A stretch of DNA of 64,000 bases, taken from contig NZ_JAMOAO010000001.1 of the NCBI RefSeq assembly GCF_030555055.1, forward strand, positions 4,092,001 to 4,156,000, written 5' to 3'. Below the pieces are notes generated by a model, which was given only the letters and a program-made list of their open reading frames with translations, did no database searches and had not been told where the DNA came from. This document shows, one piece after another, positions 51,451 through 63,608 of this stretch. Position 1 is the first letter of the stretch. Every line of letters starts with the position of its first letter. The translations under genes and the position numbers were made by a program. The stretch is from Nocardiopsis sp. YSL2. Lineage in GTDB: Bacteria; Actinomycetota; Actinomycetes; Streptosporangiales; Streptosporangiaceae.

Positions 51451-54400
51451 CCACCGTCTGGTCGCGGCGCTCAGGTCCGCTCTGAAGGAGAACGCGCGAC
51501 TGCGAGAGGAACTCGACCATGTCGCGCGGCCCGAGCCGATCGCCATCGTGGGGATGGGGTGCCGTCTGCCGGGAGGCGTCGGCTCTCCCGAGGCACTGTG
51601 GGATCTGGTCGTCCACGGGCGGGAGACCGTGGGACCGCTGCCCGACGACCGCGGGTGGGACCTGGCGGCACTGCGAGGCGAGGGCGGCCACGCGCCGAGG
51701 TCGTCGATGGCCCAGGGGTCCTTCCTCGACGCGGCGGCCGACTTCGACCCGGGGCTCTTCAGCATCTCCCCCCGCGAGGCCGAAGCCATGGACCCCCAGC
51801 AGCGCCTGCTCCTGGAAGTGGCGTGGGAGAGCCTGGAGCGTGCCGGGATCAGCCCGTCCTCGCTCAGGGGGACCGACACGGGGGTGTACGTCGGCACGAC
51901 CAGTCCGGAGTACGGGCCCCGGCTGTCCCAGGCGCCGGAGGACGGTCTGGCGATGACCGGTACCGCCCTCAGCGTCGCCTCCGGCCGCATCTCCTACGCA
52001 CTGGGCCTCACCGGACCGGCGATCAGCACGGACACGGCCTGCTCGTCCTCGCTGGTGGCCGTGCAACTGGCGGTGCGCGCACTGCAGGCGGGGGAGTGCA
52101 CCCTGGCCCTGGCCGGCGGGGCGACGGTGATGTCCTCTCCCGGGCCGCTCACGGAGTTCACCCATCTGGGCGGGCTGGCGGCGGACGGCCGCTGCAAGGC
52201 CTTCGGCGCGACCGCCGACGGCGCGGGCTTCTCCGAAGGCGTCGGCCTGGTGACCCTGGAGCGGCTGTCCGACGCACGCCGCAACGGACACCGGGTCCTG
52301 GCGGTCATCCGGGGAGGGGCGATCAATCAGGACGGCGCCTCGAACGGTCTCACCGCGCCCAACGGGCCCTCTCAGGTCCGGGTGATCCGCAAGGCCCTGG
52401 CCGACGCCGGGCTGAGGCCGGAGGACGTCGATCTGGTGGAGGCGCACGGTACGGGAACCACGCTCGGAGACCCCATCGAGGCGCAGGCGCTGCTGACCGC
52501 CTACGGGCAGGAGAGGCCGGCCGACCGCCCCCTCTGGCTGGGATCGCTCAAGTCCAACGTCGGCCACGCCCAGGCCGCGGCGGGTGTGGCGGGGCTCATC
52601 AAGGTGGTGGAGTCCCTGCGCCACGGGGTGCTCCCCAGGACGCTGCACGCCGACGAGCCCACACCGCACGTGGACTGGGAGTCGGGAGCGGTCCGACTGC
52701 TGACACGGGAGCGGACCTGGCCGCGGACGGACCGCCCCAGACGGGCCGGCATCTCGTCGTTCGGGATGAGCGGCACCAACGCCCACGTCATCGTCGAACA
52801 GGCCCCGGAGGTGACGGAGGAGCCGCGTCCGGTGCGTGCCGCCGCTCCTCGGCGGAGCCTGCCGTGGATCCTGTCGGCACGGGACGACGAGACGCTGCGC
52901 GCGCAGGCGGCCCGCCTGCGGGACCACGTCCTCGACCACCCGGAGACGGATCCGGCCGACACAGGATGGTCGCTCGCCGCAACCCGGGCCCCACTCGAAC
53001 ACCGTGCCGTCATCGTCGCCGAGGACCGTGCGGCCTTCGCCGCGTCACTGCGGGCCTTGGCGGAGGGGCGCCCGGACTCCAGTACGCTGCTCGGCCGGGC
53101 CGGCAGTGATCGTCGGCCCGTCTTCGTCTTCCCCGGCCAGGGCGGCCAGTGGGCCGGCATGGCGGTCGAACTCATGGACACCTCCCCGGGGTTCGCGCAG
53201 CGGCTGGCCGAGTGCGAGGAGGCGCTGGCGCCCTTCGTCGACTGGTCCCTCACGGATGTGCTGCGCCAACGGGCGGGCACCGCCGCGACGGAACGCGTGG
53301 ACGTCGTTCAGCCGGTGCTGTGGGCCGTCATGGTCTCGCTCGCCGAACTGTGGAGTGGCCACGGAGTGCGGCCGACGGCCGTGGTCGGGCATTCCCAAGG
53401 AGAGATCGCTGCGGCCTGCGTGGCCGGCGCACTCTCGTTGGAGGACGCCGCGAAGGTCGTGGCGCTGCGCAGCAGGGCACTGCTGGAGTTGTCGGGCACC
53501 GGGGCGATGGCTGCGGTCGCCCAGGGGCCGGACGATGTCGCCGAGCGCATCGCCGGCCTCGGCGCGAGCGTTCATCTGGCGGCGGTCAACAGCCCGGCGT
53601 CGACGGTGATCGCCGGGGAACCGGAGGCTGTGCGCTCACTGGTCGAGGAGTACGAGGCCACGGGGGTGAGGGCACGGGCGATCGCGGTCGACTACGCGTC
53701 GCACACCCCGCACGTCGCCCGGATCCGCGAACGGTTGGGCAGGGAACTCGCGGGGATCAGCCCGCGTCGGCCGGACATCCCGATGTACTCGACCCTCACC
53801 GGAGAGCGGCTGGACGAGACCGCGCTGGATGCCGACTACTGGTACCGGAACCTGTCGAACCCGGTCGAGTTCGCCGAGGTGACCCGCGTTCTGCTGCGGG
53901 ACGGGCACGACGTGTTCGTGGAGGTGGGCCCGCACCCCGTGCTGGCCGCGCACGTCCAGGAGACCGCGGAGTCGCACGGTGCTCCGGACACGGTCGTCCT
54001 GGGCACGCTCCGCCGTGACGACGGGGGCTCCCGGCGCTTCACGGCCTCGCTCGCGGAGGCGCACTGCCACGGTGTCGACGTCGACTGGACCGGGGCGTTC
54101 GGTGAGGCCCCCCGTGTCGTGGACCTGCCCACCTACGCCTTCCGGCGTCGGCGCTTCTGGAGGGCGGGAGGCGGAGACGGCTCCGCGACCGGTGCCGGGG
54201 CCCTTCCGGCCGCCACCGACGGCGGAGCGGGTTCCGACCCCGCCTCGGACTGGGTCTACCGGGAGGACTGGGTACCGGTCGACGCGGTCGACGGACCGGT
54301 CGCGCCCTCCGGGACCTGGCTGCTGTTCGGCGCGGAGCCGTCGGACCCGGTCGTCACCGACATGGTCGCGGCGTTCGAGCGCGAGGGGTGCCGGGCCCGG

Positions 54401-56203
54401 GTCGTGGACGCGCCGGCCTCCGTCGACCGCGAGGGTCTGGCCGACCTCCTCGTCGATGCCCGAAGGAGCACGGACACGATCGCCGGTGTCGTGGCACTCC
54501 ACTGCCTGAACGCGGCCGACCGGGGCGACGGTGTCACCCGCCCCACGGCCTCCACCGCCCACCAGAGCACCGTCCTGCTCCTGCAGGCCCTCGGTGACGC
54601 CGCGCTCACGGCACCTCTGTGGTGCGTGACCCGAGGTGCCGTCCCCGCCGGGGGCGCGGTGAACGACCCCTCGTCGGCCCTGGTGTGGGGGCTGGGCCGG
54701 GTCGCCGCACAGGAACACGGCGACCGGTGGGGCGGCATGGTCGACCTGCCGTCCGCGGACGCGCCGGACGCGGGAGAGACCCTCGTCTCGGTCCTGACCG
54801 GGCACAGGGGTGACGCCGAGGACCAGCTCGCGATCCGTGACGGCGCGATCCTGGCGCGCAGACTCGTGCGGGCCCCCATCGGCCGGACCCGTGCCGTCCG
54901 GCGGTGGGAGCCCTCCGGCACGGTGCTGGTCACGGGTGGCACCGGGGCTCTGGGCGCGCACACCGCTCGCTGGCTCGCCCGGCGTGGCGCGGAACACCTC
55001 CTCCTGCTGAGCCGGCGGGGGACGGAGGCTCCGGGGGCCCGGGCCCTGGAAGCGGAACTGCGTTCGACGGGGGCCGAGGTCACGATCGCCCCGTGCGACG
55101 TCGCCGACCGCGCCGCTCTCGCCGCCGTCCTGGACCGGGTGCCCGAGAAGTACCCGCTGCGTGCCGTGGTGCACACCGCCGCCTCCCTGGACGACGGCGC
55201 GATCGACGACCTCACCCCTGACCAGGTGGCGTGCGCGCTGCGCGCTAAGGGCGACGCGGCGGTGCACCTTCACGAGCTCACCCAGGGCATGGACCTGTCG
55301 GCGTTCGTGGTGTACTCCTCGGTCTCCGCGGTCTTCGGCGTGACCGGCCAGGGCAACTACGCGCCGGGCAACGCCTTCTGCGAGGCACTGGTGCATCACC
55401 GGCGCTCGCTCGGGCTCCCGGCCACCTCGATCTCCTGGGGAGCCTGGGCCGGCGGCGGCATGGCCGAGGACACGGCCGTGGCCGAGCTGCTGCAGCGACA
55501 CGGGCTTCCGACCATGGATCCGGACACCGCGATCACGATGCTCGAACGCGCGCTCGACCGCGATCTGCCCGCGCTCGCCGTCGCGGACGTCGACTGGCCC
55601 CGGTTCCGCGCGGCGTTCACCGTCAACCGGCCCAGCCCCCTGCTGCGTGACCTCGGCCCCTTCTCCGCCGAACACGGGACCCCCGACCGGGCCGTCACCG
55701 GTGGCCTGGAGCAACAGCTGTCCGGGCTCGGCCGGGCCGGGCGCCGGAGGGTGCTCACCGAGCACGTGCGCCGTGAGGTCGCCGCCATCCTCGGCTACGC
55801 CTCCGGGGACGTGCTGGACGACGACCGCGGATACAAGGAGCTGGGGATGGACTCGGTGACCGCCATCGAGTTGCGCAACCGGATGTCCGCGCTCACCGGG
55901 CTCAGCCTGCCCGCCGGCCTCGCGTACTCCCACCCGACGTGTGCGGCGCTCGGCCGACACCTGGAGGAGCGACTGTTCGGCGATACCCAGCACATCGTGA
56001 TGACGCGGATCGACAGCATCGAGGAGGCCCTGACCGAGGACGAGGACTCGGCCATGGACCGCGGGGCCGTCGCCCGGCGGTTGCAGGACCTGCTCGAGCG
56101 GCTCACCCCGCGGCAGGAGCGGGTGGACGCGGTCGACAAGGATCTGGAGTCCGCGAGCAGGGAAGAGCTGTTCGCCTTCATCGACGACGCTCTGCGTGAC
56201 TGA
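51437..56203 (+). CDS. Type I PKS: module 2 KS-AT-KR-ACP
   Basis: A 1588-residue PKS extending the chain by one unit and reducing the beta-keto group to a hydroxyl. An N-terminal docking coiled coil ([19 protein letters not shown]) comes first. The KS has Cys202 (DTACSSSLV), His337 and His377. The AT has GHSQG with Ser653 and YASH at 753-756, so methylmalonyl-CoA. There is no DH or ER. The KR has GGTGALG near 1167, the B-type LDD motif ([13 protein letters not shown]) and Tyr1308 in NYAPGN, predicting a D-configured alcohol. The ACP serine is Ser1473 (LGMDSV). A long C-terminal docking region ends the protein ([20 protein letters not shown]). The ATG overlaps PKS 1 by 14 bases and has AGGAGA upstream. 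Confidence 0.95.
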   Translation: MTSDDHRLVAALRSALKENARLREELDHVARPEPIAIVGMGCRLPGGVGSPEALWDLVVHGRETVGPLPDDRGWDLAALRGEGGHAPRSSMAQGSFLDAAADFDPGLFSISPREAEAMDPQQRLLLEVAWESLERAGISPSSLRGTDTGVYVGTTSPEYGPRLSQAPEDGLAMTGTALSVASGRISYALGLTGPAISTDTACSSSLVAVQLAVRALQAGECTLALAGGATVMSSPGPLTEFTHLGGLAADGRCKAFGATADGAGFSEGVGLVTLERLSDARRNGHRVLAVIRGGAINQDGASNGLTAPNGPSQVRVIRKALADAGLRPEDVDLVEAHGTGTTLGDPIEAQALLTAYGQERPADRPLWLGSLKSNVGHAQAAAGVAGLIKVVESLRHGVLPRTLHADEPTPHVDWESGAVRLLTRERTWPRTDRPRRAGISSFGMSGTNAHVIVEQAPEVTEEPRPVRAAAPRRSLPWILSARDDETLRAQAARLRDHVLDHPETDPADTGWSLAATRAPLEHRAVIVAEDRAAFAASLRALAEGRPDSSTLLGRAGSDRRPVFVFPGQGGQWAGMAVELMDTSPGFAQRLAECEEALAPFVDWSLTDVLRQRAGTAATERVDVVQPVLWAVMVSLAELWSGHGVRPTAVVGHSQGEIAAACVAGALSLEDAAKVVALRSRALLELSGTGAMAAVAQGPDDVAERIAGLGASVHLAAVNSPASTVIAGEPEAVRSLVEEYEATGVRARAIAVDYASHTPHVARIRERLGRELAGISPRRPDIPMYSTLTGERLDETALDADYWYRNLSNPVEFAEVTRVLLRDGHDVFVEVGPHPVLAAHVQETAESHGAPDTVVLGTLRRDDGGSRRFTASLAEAHCHGVDVDWTGAFGEAPRVVDLPTYAFRRRRFWRAGGGDGSATGAGALPAATDGGAGSDPASDWVYREDWVPVDAVDGPVAPSGTWLLFGAEPSDPVVTDMVAAFEREGCRARVVDAPASVDREGLADLLVDARRSTDTIAGVVALHCLNAADRGDGVTRPTASTAHQSTVLLLQALGDAALTAPLWCVTRGAVPAGGAVNDPSSALVWGLGRVAAQEHGDRWGGMVDLPSADAPDAGETLVSVLTGHRGDAEDQLAIRDGAILARRLVRAPIGRTRAVRRWEPSGTVLVTGGTGALGAHTARWLARRGAEHLLLLSRRGTEAPGARALEAELRSTGAEVTIAPCDVADRAALAAVLDRVPEKYPLRAVVHTAASLDDGAIDDLTPDQVACALRAKGDAAVHLHELTQGMDLSAFVVYSSVSAVFGVTGQGNYAPGNAFCEALVHHRRSLGLPATSISWGAWAGGGMAEDTAVAELLQRHGLPTMDPDTAITMLERALDRDLPALAVADVDWPRFRAAFTVNRPSPLLRDLGPFSAEHGTPDRAVTGGLEQQLSGLGRAGRRRVLTEHVRREVAAILGYASGDVLDDDRGYKELGMDSVTAIELRNRMSALTGLSLPAGLAYSHPTCAALGRHLEERLFGDTQHIVMTRIDSIEEALTEDEDSAMDRGAVARRLQDLLERLTPRQERVDAVDKDLESASREELFAFIDDALRD

Positions 56204-56278
56204 CCGTGTTCCCGACCCCCTGACCTCTCCGCGATCCGTCATGGGTCGTGGACCACGCGAATCGGTGAGGCGACATCA

Positions 56279-58189
56279 ATGACGGAAGACACGCGGCTGC
56301 TCGACTACCTCAAGCGGGTCACCGCCGACCTGCGCCGTACGCGGGCCGAACTGGACAGCCTGCGTTCGCGCGACGCCGAGCCGATCGCGATCGTGGGCAT
56401 GGGCTGCCGGCTCCCGGGAGGGGCGGACACACCGGAAGCGCTGTGGAACCTGCTGCGGGACCGCGTCGACGCGGTCGGTGACCTGCCGGCCGACCGGGGA
56501 TGGGACCTGGACTCCGTGGTGGACCGCCCCGGCGCGACCCGGGCGGGCGGCTTCCTGGACGATGTGGCCGGGTTCGACGCGGAGTTCTTCGGGATCTCGC
56601 CCCGTGAGGCGGCGGCCATGGATCCGCAACAGCGCCTCATGCTCGAAGTGTCCTGGGAGGCGATCGAGCGGTCGGGCATCGACCCCTCCTCCCTGGCCGG
56701 GAGCGCGACGGGCGTGTTCACAGGGATCAGCGCCACCGACTACGCGGGAGGCGCGGCCTCGGGTGCGCTCCCCGTCCCCGACGAGGCGCAGGGGTACCTG
56801 CTGACGGGGACCGCCCCGAGTGTCGCCTCCGGTCGCGTGGCGTACACGCTGGGGCTGGACGGGCCCGCGCTGACCGTCGACACGGCCTGTTCCTCCTCCC
56901 TGGTGGCCATCCACCTCGCGGTGCGCGCGCTGCGCCGGGGCGAGTGCTCCATGGCCCTGGCGGGTGGCGCCACGGTGATGACGGCTCCGGCGCTGTTCAC
57001 GGAGTTCGCCAGGCAGGGAGGGCTCTCCGGCGACGGCCGCTGCAAGTCGTTCGGTGCGGACGCGGACGGCGCGGGGTTCGCCGAGGGCGCCGGTGTGGTG
57101 GTGCTGGAACGGCTCGCGGACGCCCGTCGGGACGGACACCGCGTCCTCGCGGTGATCCGGGGGAGCGCGGTCAACCAGGACGGCGCCTCCAACGGGCTGA
57201 CGGCTCCCAACGGGGCCGCACAGGTGCGTGTGGTCCGCGCGGCCCTGGACGACGCCGGTCTGTCCGCGGGCGATGTCGACGCGGTGGAGGCACACGGCAC
57301 GGGCACGGAACTGGGTGATCCGATCGAGGCCCAGGCCCTCATCGACGTCTTCGGGCCGGACCGCGGCACGGGCACGGTGGGAGTCGGTTCGCTCAAGTCG
57401 AACATCGGGCACACCCAGGCCGCGGCGGGAGTGGCCGGCCTCATCAAGATGGTGCTGGCGCTGGAGCACGGGTTCCTCCCCGCGTCCCTGCACTCCGAGG
57501 CGGCCACGCCGCTGGTGGACTGGTCGTCGGGGCGGGTCCGCGTGCTCTCCGAACCGAGGGCCTGGCACCGTGGCGAGCGAACGCGCCGGGCCGGCGTGTC
57601 CTCGTTCGGCATCAGCGGTACCAACGCCCACGTCATCGTCGAGGAGGCTCCGCAGGAGGTGCCCGACGAGTCGGCGGAGGCGCCCGCGCTCACGGACGGT
57701 TCCCTGCCCTGGGTCCTGTCCGCGCGTTCCGCGCCGGCCCTGAGGGACCAGGCGGTGCGCCTGCTCGGGCACCTGGAGACCGCGTCCGAGGCGGAACCGG
57801 CCGGAATCGCCCGCGCCCTCGCCACGACCCGGACGGGCTTCGCGCATCGGGCCGTGGTCGTCGGGTCCGCCGGCGACACCCTGGCGGAAGGAGTCCGAGC
57901 GCTGTCGGAGGGGCGGTCCACCGGCGGTGTCGTCACGGGGAGCGCCGGGCGGGTCGACTCGACCGTGTTCGTGTTCCCCGGCCAGGGCGGGCAGTGGGCC
58001 GACATGGCCCGCGGGCTCCTGGGGTCCTGCCGCGTGTTCGCGGAGGCCGTCGACACCTGCGAGGCGGCACTGGCGCCGTTCGTCGACTGGTCCCTGACGG
58101 CGGTGCTGCGCGCGGTGACCCCGGCGCTCCGGACGTGGTCGGCGCGGATGCCCGCGTGGACGTGGTGCAACCTGTGCTGTGGGCGGTGA
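56279..58189 (+). CDS. Type I PKS module 3, 5' part: docking, KS and start of AT (frameshifted)
   Basis: The 5' 636 codons of the third PKS gene. A docking coiled coil ([20 protein letters not shown]) precedes a complete KS with Cys204, His339 and His378. The KS-AT linker and the first 60 residues of the AT follow ([18 protein letters not shown]). After [14 protein letters not shown] at about 58123 the frame leaves the AT and runs into a stop at 58187. The AT sequence continues without a gap in another frame from 58123 ([17 protein letters not shown]). Restoring one base, most simply a G in CCCCGG near 58121-58125, joins both parts into one gene of 56279-63489. Sequencing error or real mutation cannot be told apart here. 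Confidence 0.9.
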   Translation: MTEDTRLLDYLKRVTADLRRTRAELDSLRSRDAEPIAIVGMGCRLPGGADTPEALWNLLRDRVDAVGDLPADRGWDLDSVVDRPGATRAGGFLDDVAGFDAEFFGISPREAAAMDPQQRLMLEVSWEAIERSGIDPSSLAGSATGVFTGISATDYAGGAASGALPVPDEAQGYLLTGTAPSVASGRVAYTLGLDGPALTVDTACSSSLVAIHLAVRALRRGECSMALAGGATVMTAPALFTEFARQGGLSGDGRCKSFGADADGAGFAEGAGVVVLERLADARRDGHRVLAVIRGSAVNQDGASNGLTAPNGAAQVRVVRAALDDAGLSAGDVDAVEAHGTGTELGDPIEAQALIDVFGPDRGTGTVGVGSLKSNIGHTQAAAGVAGLIKMVLALEHGFLPASLHSEAATPLVDWSSGRVRVLSEPRAWHRGERTRRAGVSSFGISGTNAHVIVEEAPQEVPDESAEAPALTDGSLPWVLSARSAPALRDQAVRLLGHLETASEAEPAGIARALATTRTGFAHRAVVVGSAGDTLAEGVRALSEGRSTGGVVTGSAGRVDSTVFVFPGQGGQWADMARGLLGSCRVFAEAVDTCEAALAPFVDWSLTAVLRAVTPALRTWSARMPAWTWCNLCCGR

Positions 58190-61100
58190 TGGTGGCGCTC
58201 GCACGTGTGTGGGAATCGGCGGGAGTGGTTCCGACCGCTGTGGTGGGCCACTCCCAGGGTGAGATCGCCGCCGCCTGCGTCGCGGGCGCCCTGTCGCTGG
58301 AGGACGGCGCCCGGGTCGTGGCCGTGCGCAGCGCACTGCTGAGGGACCTGGCCGGACACGGGGCCATGGCGGCGGTCGCCGTCGGACCCGACCGTGCGGC
58401 GGAGATGATCGCTCCCTGGAAGGGGCGGATCGGCGTGGCCGCGGTGAACGGTCCCGCGTCGACCGTCCTGTCAGGGGACGACGAGGCCGTGGCGGAACTC
58501 GTCGCCACCTGTGCCGAGGAGGGCGTGCACGTCAGGCGGGTGGACGTGGACTACGCGTCGCACTCGGCCCACGTGGAGCGGATCCGGGACGACCTCCTGT
58601 CGGCCCTGGCGGACATCCGGCCCCGCAGGGCACGGCTGCCGATCCGTTCGACGGTCGCACCGTCCACGGAGTGGTCGCGGGGATCCTCTCCGCGCGGTGA
58701 GCGGATGGAGGGGACCGAGTTCGACGCGGAGTACTGGTATCGCAACCTTCGCCATCCGGTGCTCCTCGCACCGGTGATCGAGGAGCTCTCCGGCCGTCCC
58801 GGAGCCTTCGTCGAGGTCAGCCCGCATCCGGTGCTGGCCCTGGCGATCGAGCAGACGCTGGAGTCGGCCGACCGCACCGATCGAGCGGTGCTCTCCACGC
58901 TGCGGCGCGGTGAGGGAGGAGCCGCACGGCTCCAGACCGCTCTGGCCGAGGCCCACTGTGCCGGAGTCGACGTCGACTGGGCACGGGTCATCGGAGGTGC
59001 GGGCGCCAGCCGGCCCGCGCCGGCACTGCCCACCTACCCGTTCCAGCGCCGCCGCCACTGGCTGACCGACTCCCGGCCGTCGGCCGACCCCGCCGCTCTG
59101 GGGGTGGAAGGGGCCGGGCACCCGCTCCTCGGAGCCAGGGTCCCCGTCGCCGACACCGGACAGACGCTGTTCACGGGTGTGCTCGACGCCGGCCGGGAGG
59201 GCTGGCTCGCCGAACACACGATCGGTGGACGGGTGCTCCTGCCCGGAACGGCCGTGGTGGAACTGTTCCTGCACGTCGGACGCGAGTGCGGATGCCCCGA
59301 GATCGCCGACCTCACTCTCACGGAACCGGTGGAGATCCCGTCCGAGGAGAACGCGCCCGGGCTTCGGATCCAGGTCATGGTCGACACGCCCGACGCCACG
59401 GGAGGGCGGGCCGTGCGCCTGCGGTCGCTGGAGCCCGGCGAGCAGACCTGGAGGCTCCACGCGGAGGGCGCCCTGGTGCCGGAGACCCGGCAGCGGCCGG
59501 CTCCCGACACGGCGCGGGGCGGCGGTGCCGTGGAACTGCCGGCCGACGGCGCCTACGAGCTGTTCGCCGAGCACGGTTACGAGTACGGTCCGGCCTTTCG
59601 CGCATTGCGTGACGCGTGGGAGGACGGGACCGGGCTGGGGGCCGAGATCGAACCGGGAGCCGTCCCGCGCGGCGCCGCGCGCATGGCGGGCCCGCACCCC
59701 GTCCTGACCGACGCGGGACTGCAGGCGCTCCTGCTGAGTCACCTGTGCTCCAACGGTGGACGGGACCGGCCACTGCCGTACTCCTGGAGCGGGGTACGCC
59801 TGCACACATCCGAGACGCCGTCCCGGCTGCGCGTTCGCGCCGCGCGGACCGGGCCCGACACATGGGCCGTGGCGTTCACCGGCCCCGACGGTACTCCGGT
59901 GATGTCCGTCGACAGTCTCATGGTGCGCCACGCCCCGGCGCCGGACGGGACGTCCACCCCTGCCCTCTTCCACCAGGACTGGATCGAACTGGAGTGGACC
60001 GGAGACGCGGCCGACCGGGCACCCGGCGGTGCCTGGGCGGTGCTGGGCGACGGCGGGCCGACGGGCGCGACCAGGTACGCCTCCGCGGACGAGCTGGCGT
60101 CGGCGCTGGATTCCGGTGCGCCCGCACCGGACCTGCTCGTTGTGCCGGCGGGCGGTGGCGACGGGGCCGCCCCCGAGCGGACCAGAGCCGAGCTGCTGCG
60201 CGTGCTGGACCTCGTGCACCGCTGCCTGGACGACGACCGCCTCGGTGCCACGAGGATCGCGATCCTCACCGATGGAGCGGTCCGACCGGAGCGGACGGGC
60301 GACGCCCGCCACGTGGACGTGGCCGGGGCGGCGGTCTGGGGCCTGGTCTCCTCCGCGGAGACGGAGAACCCGGGGCGCTTCCTTCTCGTGGACTCCGACC
60401 GGGTCGACGAGCCTCTGGTCGCCCTCATGTCGGAGACCGGCGAGCCGCGGGTGGCCGTGCGCGACGGACGCGCGTACGCTCCACGACTGGCCGAGACCGA
60501 GACCGAGGCCGACGGCGGCGGCCTGGGGCTGCCGCAGCGCCGCACGGACTGGCGGCTGGACTTCCGCGGGACGGGAGGTATCGACGACCTGGTCGCGGTG
60601 CCCGACGGCGAACAGGGCAGGCCTCTGGCCGCGGGCGAGATCCGGGTCGCCGTGCGCAGCGCCGGGATCAACTTCCGCGACGTGCTGATGGCCGTCGGGA
60701 TGTACCCGGAACCGGCCGGCATCGGCAACGAGGGTGCCGGGACCGTCCTGGAGGTCGGTCCGGGCGTGGACGACCTCGCGATCGGAGACCGGGTCATGGG
60801 GATCTTCCCCGGAGCCTTCGCCCCCTGCGCCGTCGTCCGGCGCGAACGAGTGGTACGGGCTCCGGAGGGGTGGGACGACGCCTCGGCGGCCGCCGTTCCC
60901 GCCGCCTATCTGACCGCCTATCTCGCCCTGGTGGAGGAAGCCGGCCTCCGTCCGGGCGAGCGGGTACTCATCCATTCGGCGGCCGGTGGTGTGGGACAGG
61001 CCGCGGTGCACATCGCCCAGCACCTGGGGGCCCGTGTGCTGGCCACCGCCAGCCCGGAGAAGTGGGACGTACTGCGGTCGATGGGCGTGGCGCGCGAACA

Positions 61101-63489
61101 CCTCGCGCACTCCCGCCGACTCGATTTCGAGGAGGATCTCCGGGCGGGTTCCCCGCCCGTGGACGTCGTCCTGAACTCGCTCACCGGCGAGGCGATCGAC
61201 GCGTCCCTGCGGCTGATGGCGCCGGACGGGCGCTTCGTGGAGCTGGGGCGCAACGACGTCCGTGATCCGGCCCGTGTGGCGGCCGACCACGGCGGAGTCG
61301 AGTACCGGACCTTCGACCTCTCGACCCTGGACGCGGACCGCCTGCAGCGGGCCTACGGGGCGATCGTTCCCCTTCTGGAGAAGGGGGAGCTCCCCGGTGT
61401 CGACGTCACCCGCTTCCCCGTCGAGCGGGCCGTGGACGCCTTCCGCCTCATGCAGCGGGGCGGCAATGTCGGCAAGGTCGTCCTCGACATGGCCGCACGG
61501 TTCCGTCCCGGCGGCACCGTTCTCGTGACGGGGGGCACGGGGACGCTCGGCGCACTGGTGGCACGCCATCTCGTGGTCCGGCACGGTGTCACCAGCCTCC
61601 TCCTGGTGGGACGGCGCGGTCCGGACGCTCCCGGTGTCTCAGCGCTCGCCGACGAGTTGACCGGATGGGGCGCGCGGGTCCGTGTCGAGGCATGCGACGT
61701 GGCCGATCCGCAGCAGGTTCGCGCGCTCCTGAGCGATCTGTCTCCGGCGCACCCCCTGACCGCGGTCGTCCACGCCGCCGGCGTGGTCGGCGACGCCACC
61801 GTCGCCGGGCTCGGCCCCGATCTGCTGGAGCGGGTCCTGCGGCCCAAGGTCGACGGTGCGTGGAACCTGCACGAGGCCACGGTCGACCACGACCTCGACG
61901 CCTTCGTGCTGTTCTCGTCGGCGGCCGGGGTGTTCGGCTCGGCCGGTCAGGCCGGATACGCCGCGGCGAACGCCTTCCTGGACGCCCTCGCGCTCCACCG
62001 CCGCTCCCTCGGCCTGCCGGCCCAGTCGCTGGCCTGGGGCCGGTGGGAGGGCAGGAGCGGCATGACCGGCGGCCTCGGGGACGCCGAGACCGCTCGCATG
62101 GCGCGCTCCTGGGGCATGGAGGGGATGAGCGACGACGAGGGATGCGCCCTCATGGACGCCGCGGCGGCCACGGGACGGGCGCACCTGCTTCCGGCGGCGA
62201 TCGACCTACCGGGGCTCCGCGCGCGATCGGCGTCGACGGGCCCGGTTCCGGCCCTCCTTCGCGGGCTGGTGGGCGGCCCGGCCCGGGCCGCCACGGCCGG
62301 CGACCCCGCGGGAGGGGACCGGTTGCGCGACGCACCGGCCGGCCGGAAGCGCCGGGCACTGCTCGTCGAACTGATCGGTGAGCGTGCGGCCGAGATCCTC
62401 GGCCACACCGGCGGGCAGCGGCTGGAGCCGGACCAGGACTTCCTGGAATCGGGATTCGACTCGCTGACGGCCGTCGAACTCCGCAACCGCCTGGGAGAGG
62501 CCACGGGGCTCCGCCTGCCCGCCGCGGTCGTCTTCACCCATCGGACACCGAGCACCCTGGCGAAGCACGTGGACGACGCGCTGGCGGGGCCGGGCGCCGG
62601 GGCGGCGCCGGGGCCCGCTCACGACGCCGAAGACCTCGTGGACCTGTTCCGGGAGGCCTGTGCGGCGGGCCGGGCCGAGGACGCGATCGATCTCGCCCGG
62701 ACGGCGGCCCGGACCCGTCCGGTCCTGGCCTCAGACGACGCCTGGCCGACCCCGCTGACCGCGCTCTCCTCAGGTCCCCGGCGTCCCGTGCTGATCTGTG
62801 TCCCCTCACTGGTGATGACGTCGGGGAGCCAGGAGTTCGCCCGCTTCTCCGAGGCGTTCCGGGGCCGACACGGCGTCCGGGTCCTGGAGATGCCGGGCTT
62901 CCTCAACGGCGAACCGCTGCCCGCCGATCGGACGGTCGTCGCCCGAGGACTCGCCGCCGCCGCTCTACGCGCGGCGGACGGAGAACCGTTCGTCCTGCTC
63001 GGGCGATCGTCCGGAGGGTGGGCGGCGCACGTGGCCGCGGAGGAGCTGTGCCGCCAGGGACGGCCACCGTCGAAACTCGTACTGCTCGACACACCTCTGC
63101 CGGACGAACCGGGCGTGCTGCCGATCGTCACGGAGGCGGTGAACGCGCGCGCTCGGGAGTTCGGACTGATGGACACGGCCAGGCTCACGGCGATGGGCGC
63201 CTACCTGGGCATGTTCGCCCACTGGAGCCCGGCGGCGCTGCCCTGCCCGACCACGCAGGTCCGGCCGGCCGGCCCGATCCGTGTGGCGGACGGACGGGAG
63301 CTGGGCCGGGGATGGGAGTGGCCCGGCGGACACGAGCGCGTCGAGGTTCCCGGCGACCACCTCACCATGCTGGAAGCGCACGCGGACACCACGGCGGAAG
63401 CGGTTCTGGAGGCCCTGCGCGGCGCGAGGCAGCGACGGAGGGGCTTCGGGGGCCGGCGCTGGATGCGCGCAAGGAGGAACCGGGTCTGA
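58123..63489 (+). CDS. Type I PKS module 3, 3' part: AT-DH-ER-KR-ACP-TE (after frameshift)
   Basis: Continuation of module 3. The AT has GHSQG (Ser codon 58252-58254) and YASH (from 58552), so methylmalonyl-CoA. The DH has [10 protein letters not shown] (His codon 59215-59217) and TDAGLQ with Asp at 59710-59712. The ER has [14 protein letters not shown] and [12 protein letters not shown]. The KR has GGTGTLG, a VGD variant of LDD, and Tyr in GYAAAN (61957). ACP serine codon 62461-62463. The C-terminal thioesterase has [13 protein letters not shown] (Ser codon 63007-63009, G-x-S-x-G) and PGDHLTML (His 63358-63360). Module 3 should reduce its beta-carbon fully and release the chain as acid or lactone. 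No convincing start codon exists for this part alone, so it depends on correcting the frameshift. Confidence 0.9.
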   Translation, partial: GAPDVVGADARVDVVQPVLWAVMVALARVWESAGVVPTAVVGHSQGEIAAACVAGALSLEDGARVVAVRSALLRDLAGHGAMAAVAVGPDRAAEMIAPWKGRIGVAAVNGPASTVLSGDDEAVAELVATCAEEGVHVRRVDVDYASHSAHVERIRDDLLSALADIRPRRARLPIRSTVAPSTEWSRGSSPRGERMEGTEFDAEYWYRNLRHPVLLAPVIEELSGRPGAFVEVSPHPVLALAIEQTLESADRTDRAVLSTLRRGEGGAARLQTALAEAHCAGVDVDWARVIGGAGASRPAPALPTYPFQRRRHWLTDSRPSADPAALGVEGAGHPLLGARVPVADTGQTLFTGVLDAGREGWLAEHTIGGRVLLPGTAVVELFLHVGRECGCPEIADLTLTEPVEIPSEENAPGLRIQVMVDTPDATGGRAVRLRSLEPGEQTWRLHAEGALVPETRQRPAPDTARGGGAVELPADGAYELFAEHGYEYGPAFRALRDAWEDGTGLGAEIEPGAVPRGAARMAGPHPVLTDAGLQALLLSHLCSNGGRDRPLPYSWSGVRLHTSETPSRLRVRAARTGPDTWAVAFTGPDGTPVMSVDSLMVRHAPAPDGTSTPALFHQDWIELEWTGDAADRAPGGAWAVLGDGGPTGATRYASADELASALDSGAPAPDLLVVPAGGGDGAAPERTRAELLRVLDLVHRCLDDDRLGATRIAILTDGAVRPERTGDARHVDVAGAAVWGLVSSAETENPGRFLLVDSDRVDEPLVALMSETGEPRVAVRDGRAYAPRLAETETEADGGGLGLPQRRTDWRLDFRGTGGIDDLVAVPDGEQGRPLAAGEIRVAVRSAGINFRDVLMAVGMYPEPAGIGNEGAGTVLEVGPGVDDLAIGDRVMGIFPGAFAPCAVVRRERVVRAPEGWDDASAAAVPAAYLTAYLALVEEAGLRPGERVLIHSAAGGVGQAAVHIAQHLGARVLATASPEKWDVLRSMGVAREHLAHSRRLDFEEDLRAGSPPVDVVLNSLTGEAIDASLRLMAPDGRFVELGRNDVRDPARVAADHGGVEYRTFDLSTLDADRLQRAYGAIVPLLEKGELPGVDVTRFPVERAVDAFRLMQRGGNVGKVVLDMAARFRPGGTVLVTGGTGTLGALVARHLVVRHGVTSLLLVGRRGPDAPGVSALADELTGWGARVRVEACDVADPQQVRALLSDLSPAHPLTAVVHAAGVVGDATVAGLGPDLLERVLRPKVDGAWNLHEATVDHDLDAFVLFSSAAGVFGSAGQAGYAAANAFLDALALHRRSLGLPAQSLAWGRWEGRSGMTGGLGDAETARMARSWGMEGMSDDEGCALMDAAAATGRAHLLPAAIDLPGLRARSASTGPVPALLRGLVGGPARAATAGDPAGGDRLRDAPAGRKRRALLVELIGERAAEILGHTGGQRLEPDQDFLESGFDSLTAVELRNRLGEATGLRLPAAVVFTHRTPSTLAKHVDDALAGPGAGAAPGPAHDAEDLVDLFREACAAGRAEDAIDLARTAARTRPVLASDDAWPTPLTALSSGPRRPVLICVPSLVMTSGSQEFARFSEAFRGRHGVRVLEMPGFLNGEPLPADRTVVARGLAAAALRAADGEPFVLLGRSSGGWAAHVAAEELCRQGRPPSKLVLLDTPLPDEPGVLPIVTEAVNARAREFGLMDTARLTAMGAYLGMFAHWSPAALPCPTTQVRPAGPIRVADGRELGRGWEWPGGHERVEVPGDHLTMLEAHADTTAEAVLEALRGARQRRRGFGGRRWMRARRNRV

Positions 63490-63532
63490 GACGGGGCCGT
63501 CGGCTCGCGGCACGCCCGATGTGAGTCGCAGG

Positions 63533-63568
63533 GTCTCCCGTGCTCCGGTGGCGCGGAGCACGGGAGAC
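63533..63568. terminator. Perfect hairpin between the PKS and the dehydrogenase gene
   Basis: GTCTCCCGTGCTCC and GGAGCACGGGAGAC pair around an 8-base loop, 44 bases after the PKS stop and before the end of the convergent gene. Confidence 0.75.
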
Positions 63569-63608
63569 GCGTCGCGGCCGTGGGACGGTCACCGCGTGCC
63601 GGTCCCGG

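Noticed and set aside
58115-58135. Programmed -1 ribosomal frameshifting in PKS module 3
   Set aside because: There is no slippery X XXY YYZ heptamer at the joint and such frameshifting is not known for modular PKSs; a base deletion explains it more simply.
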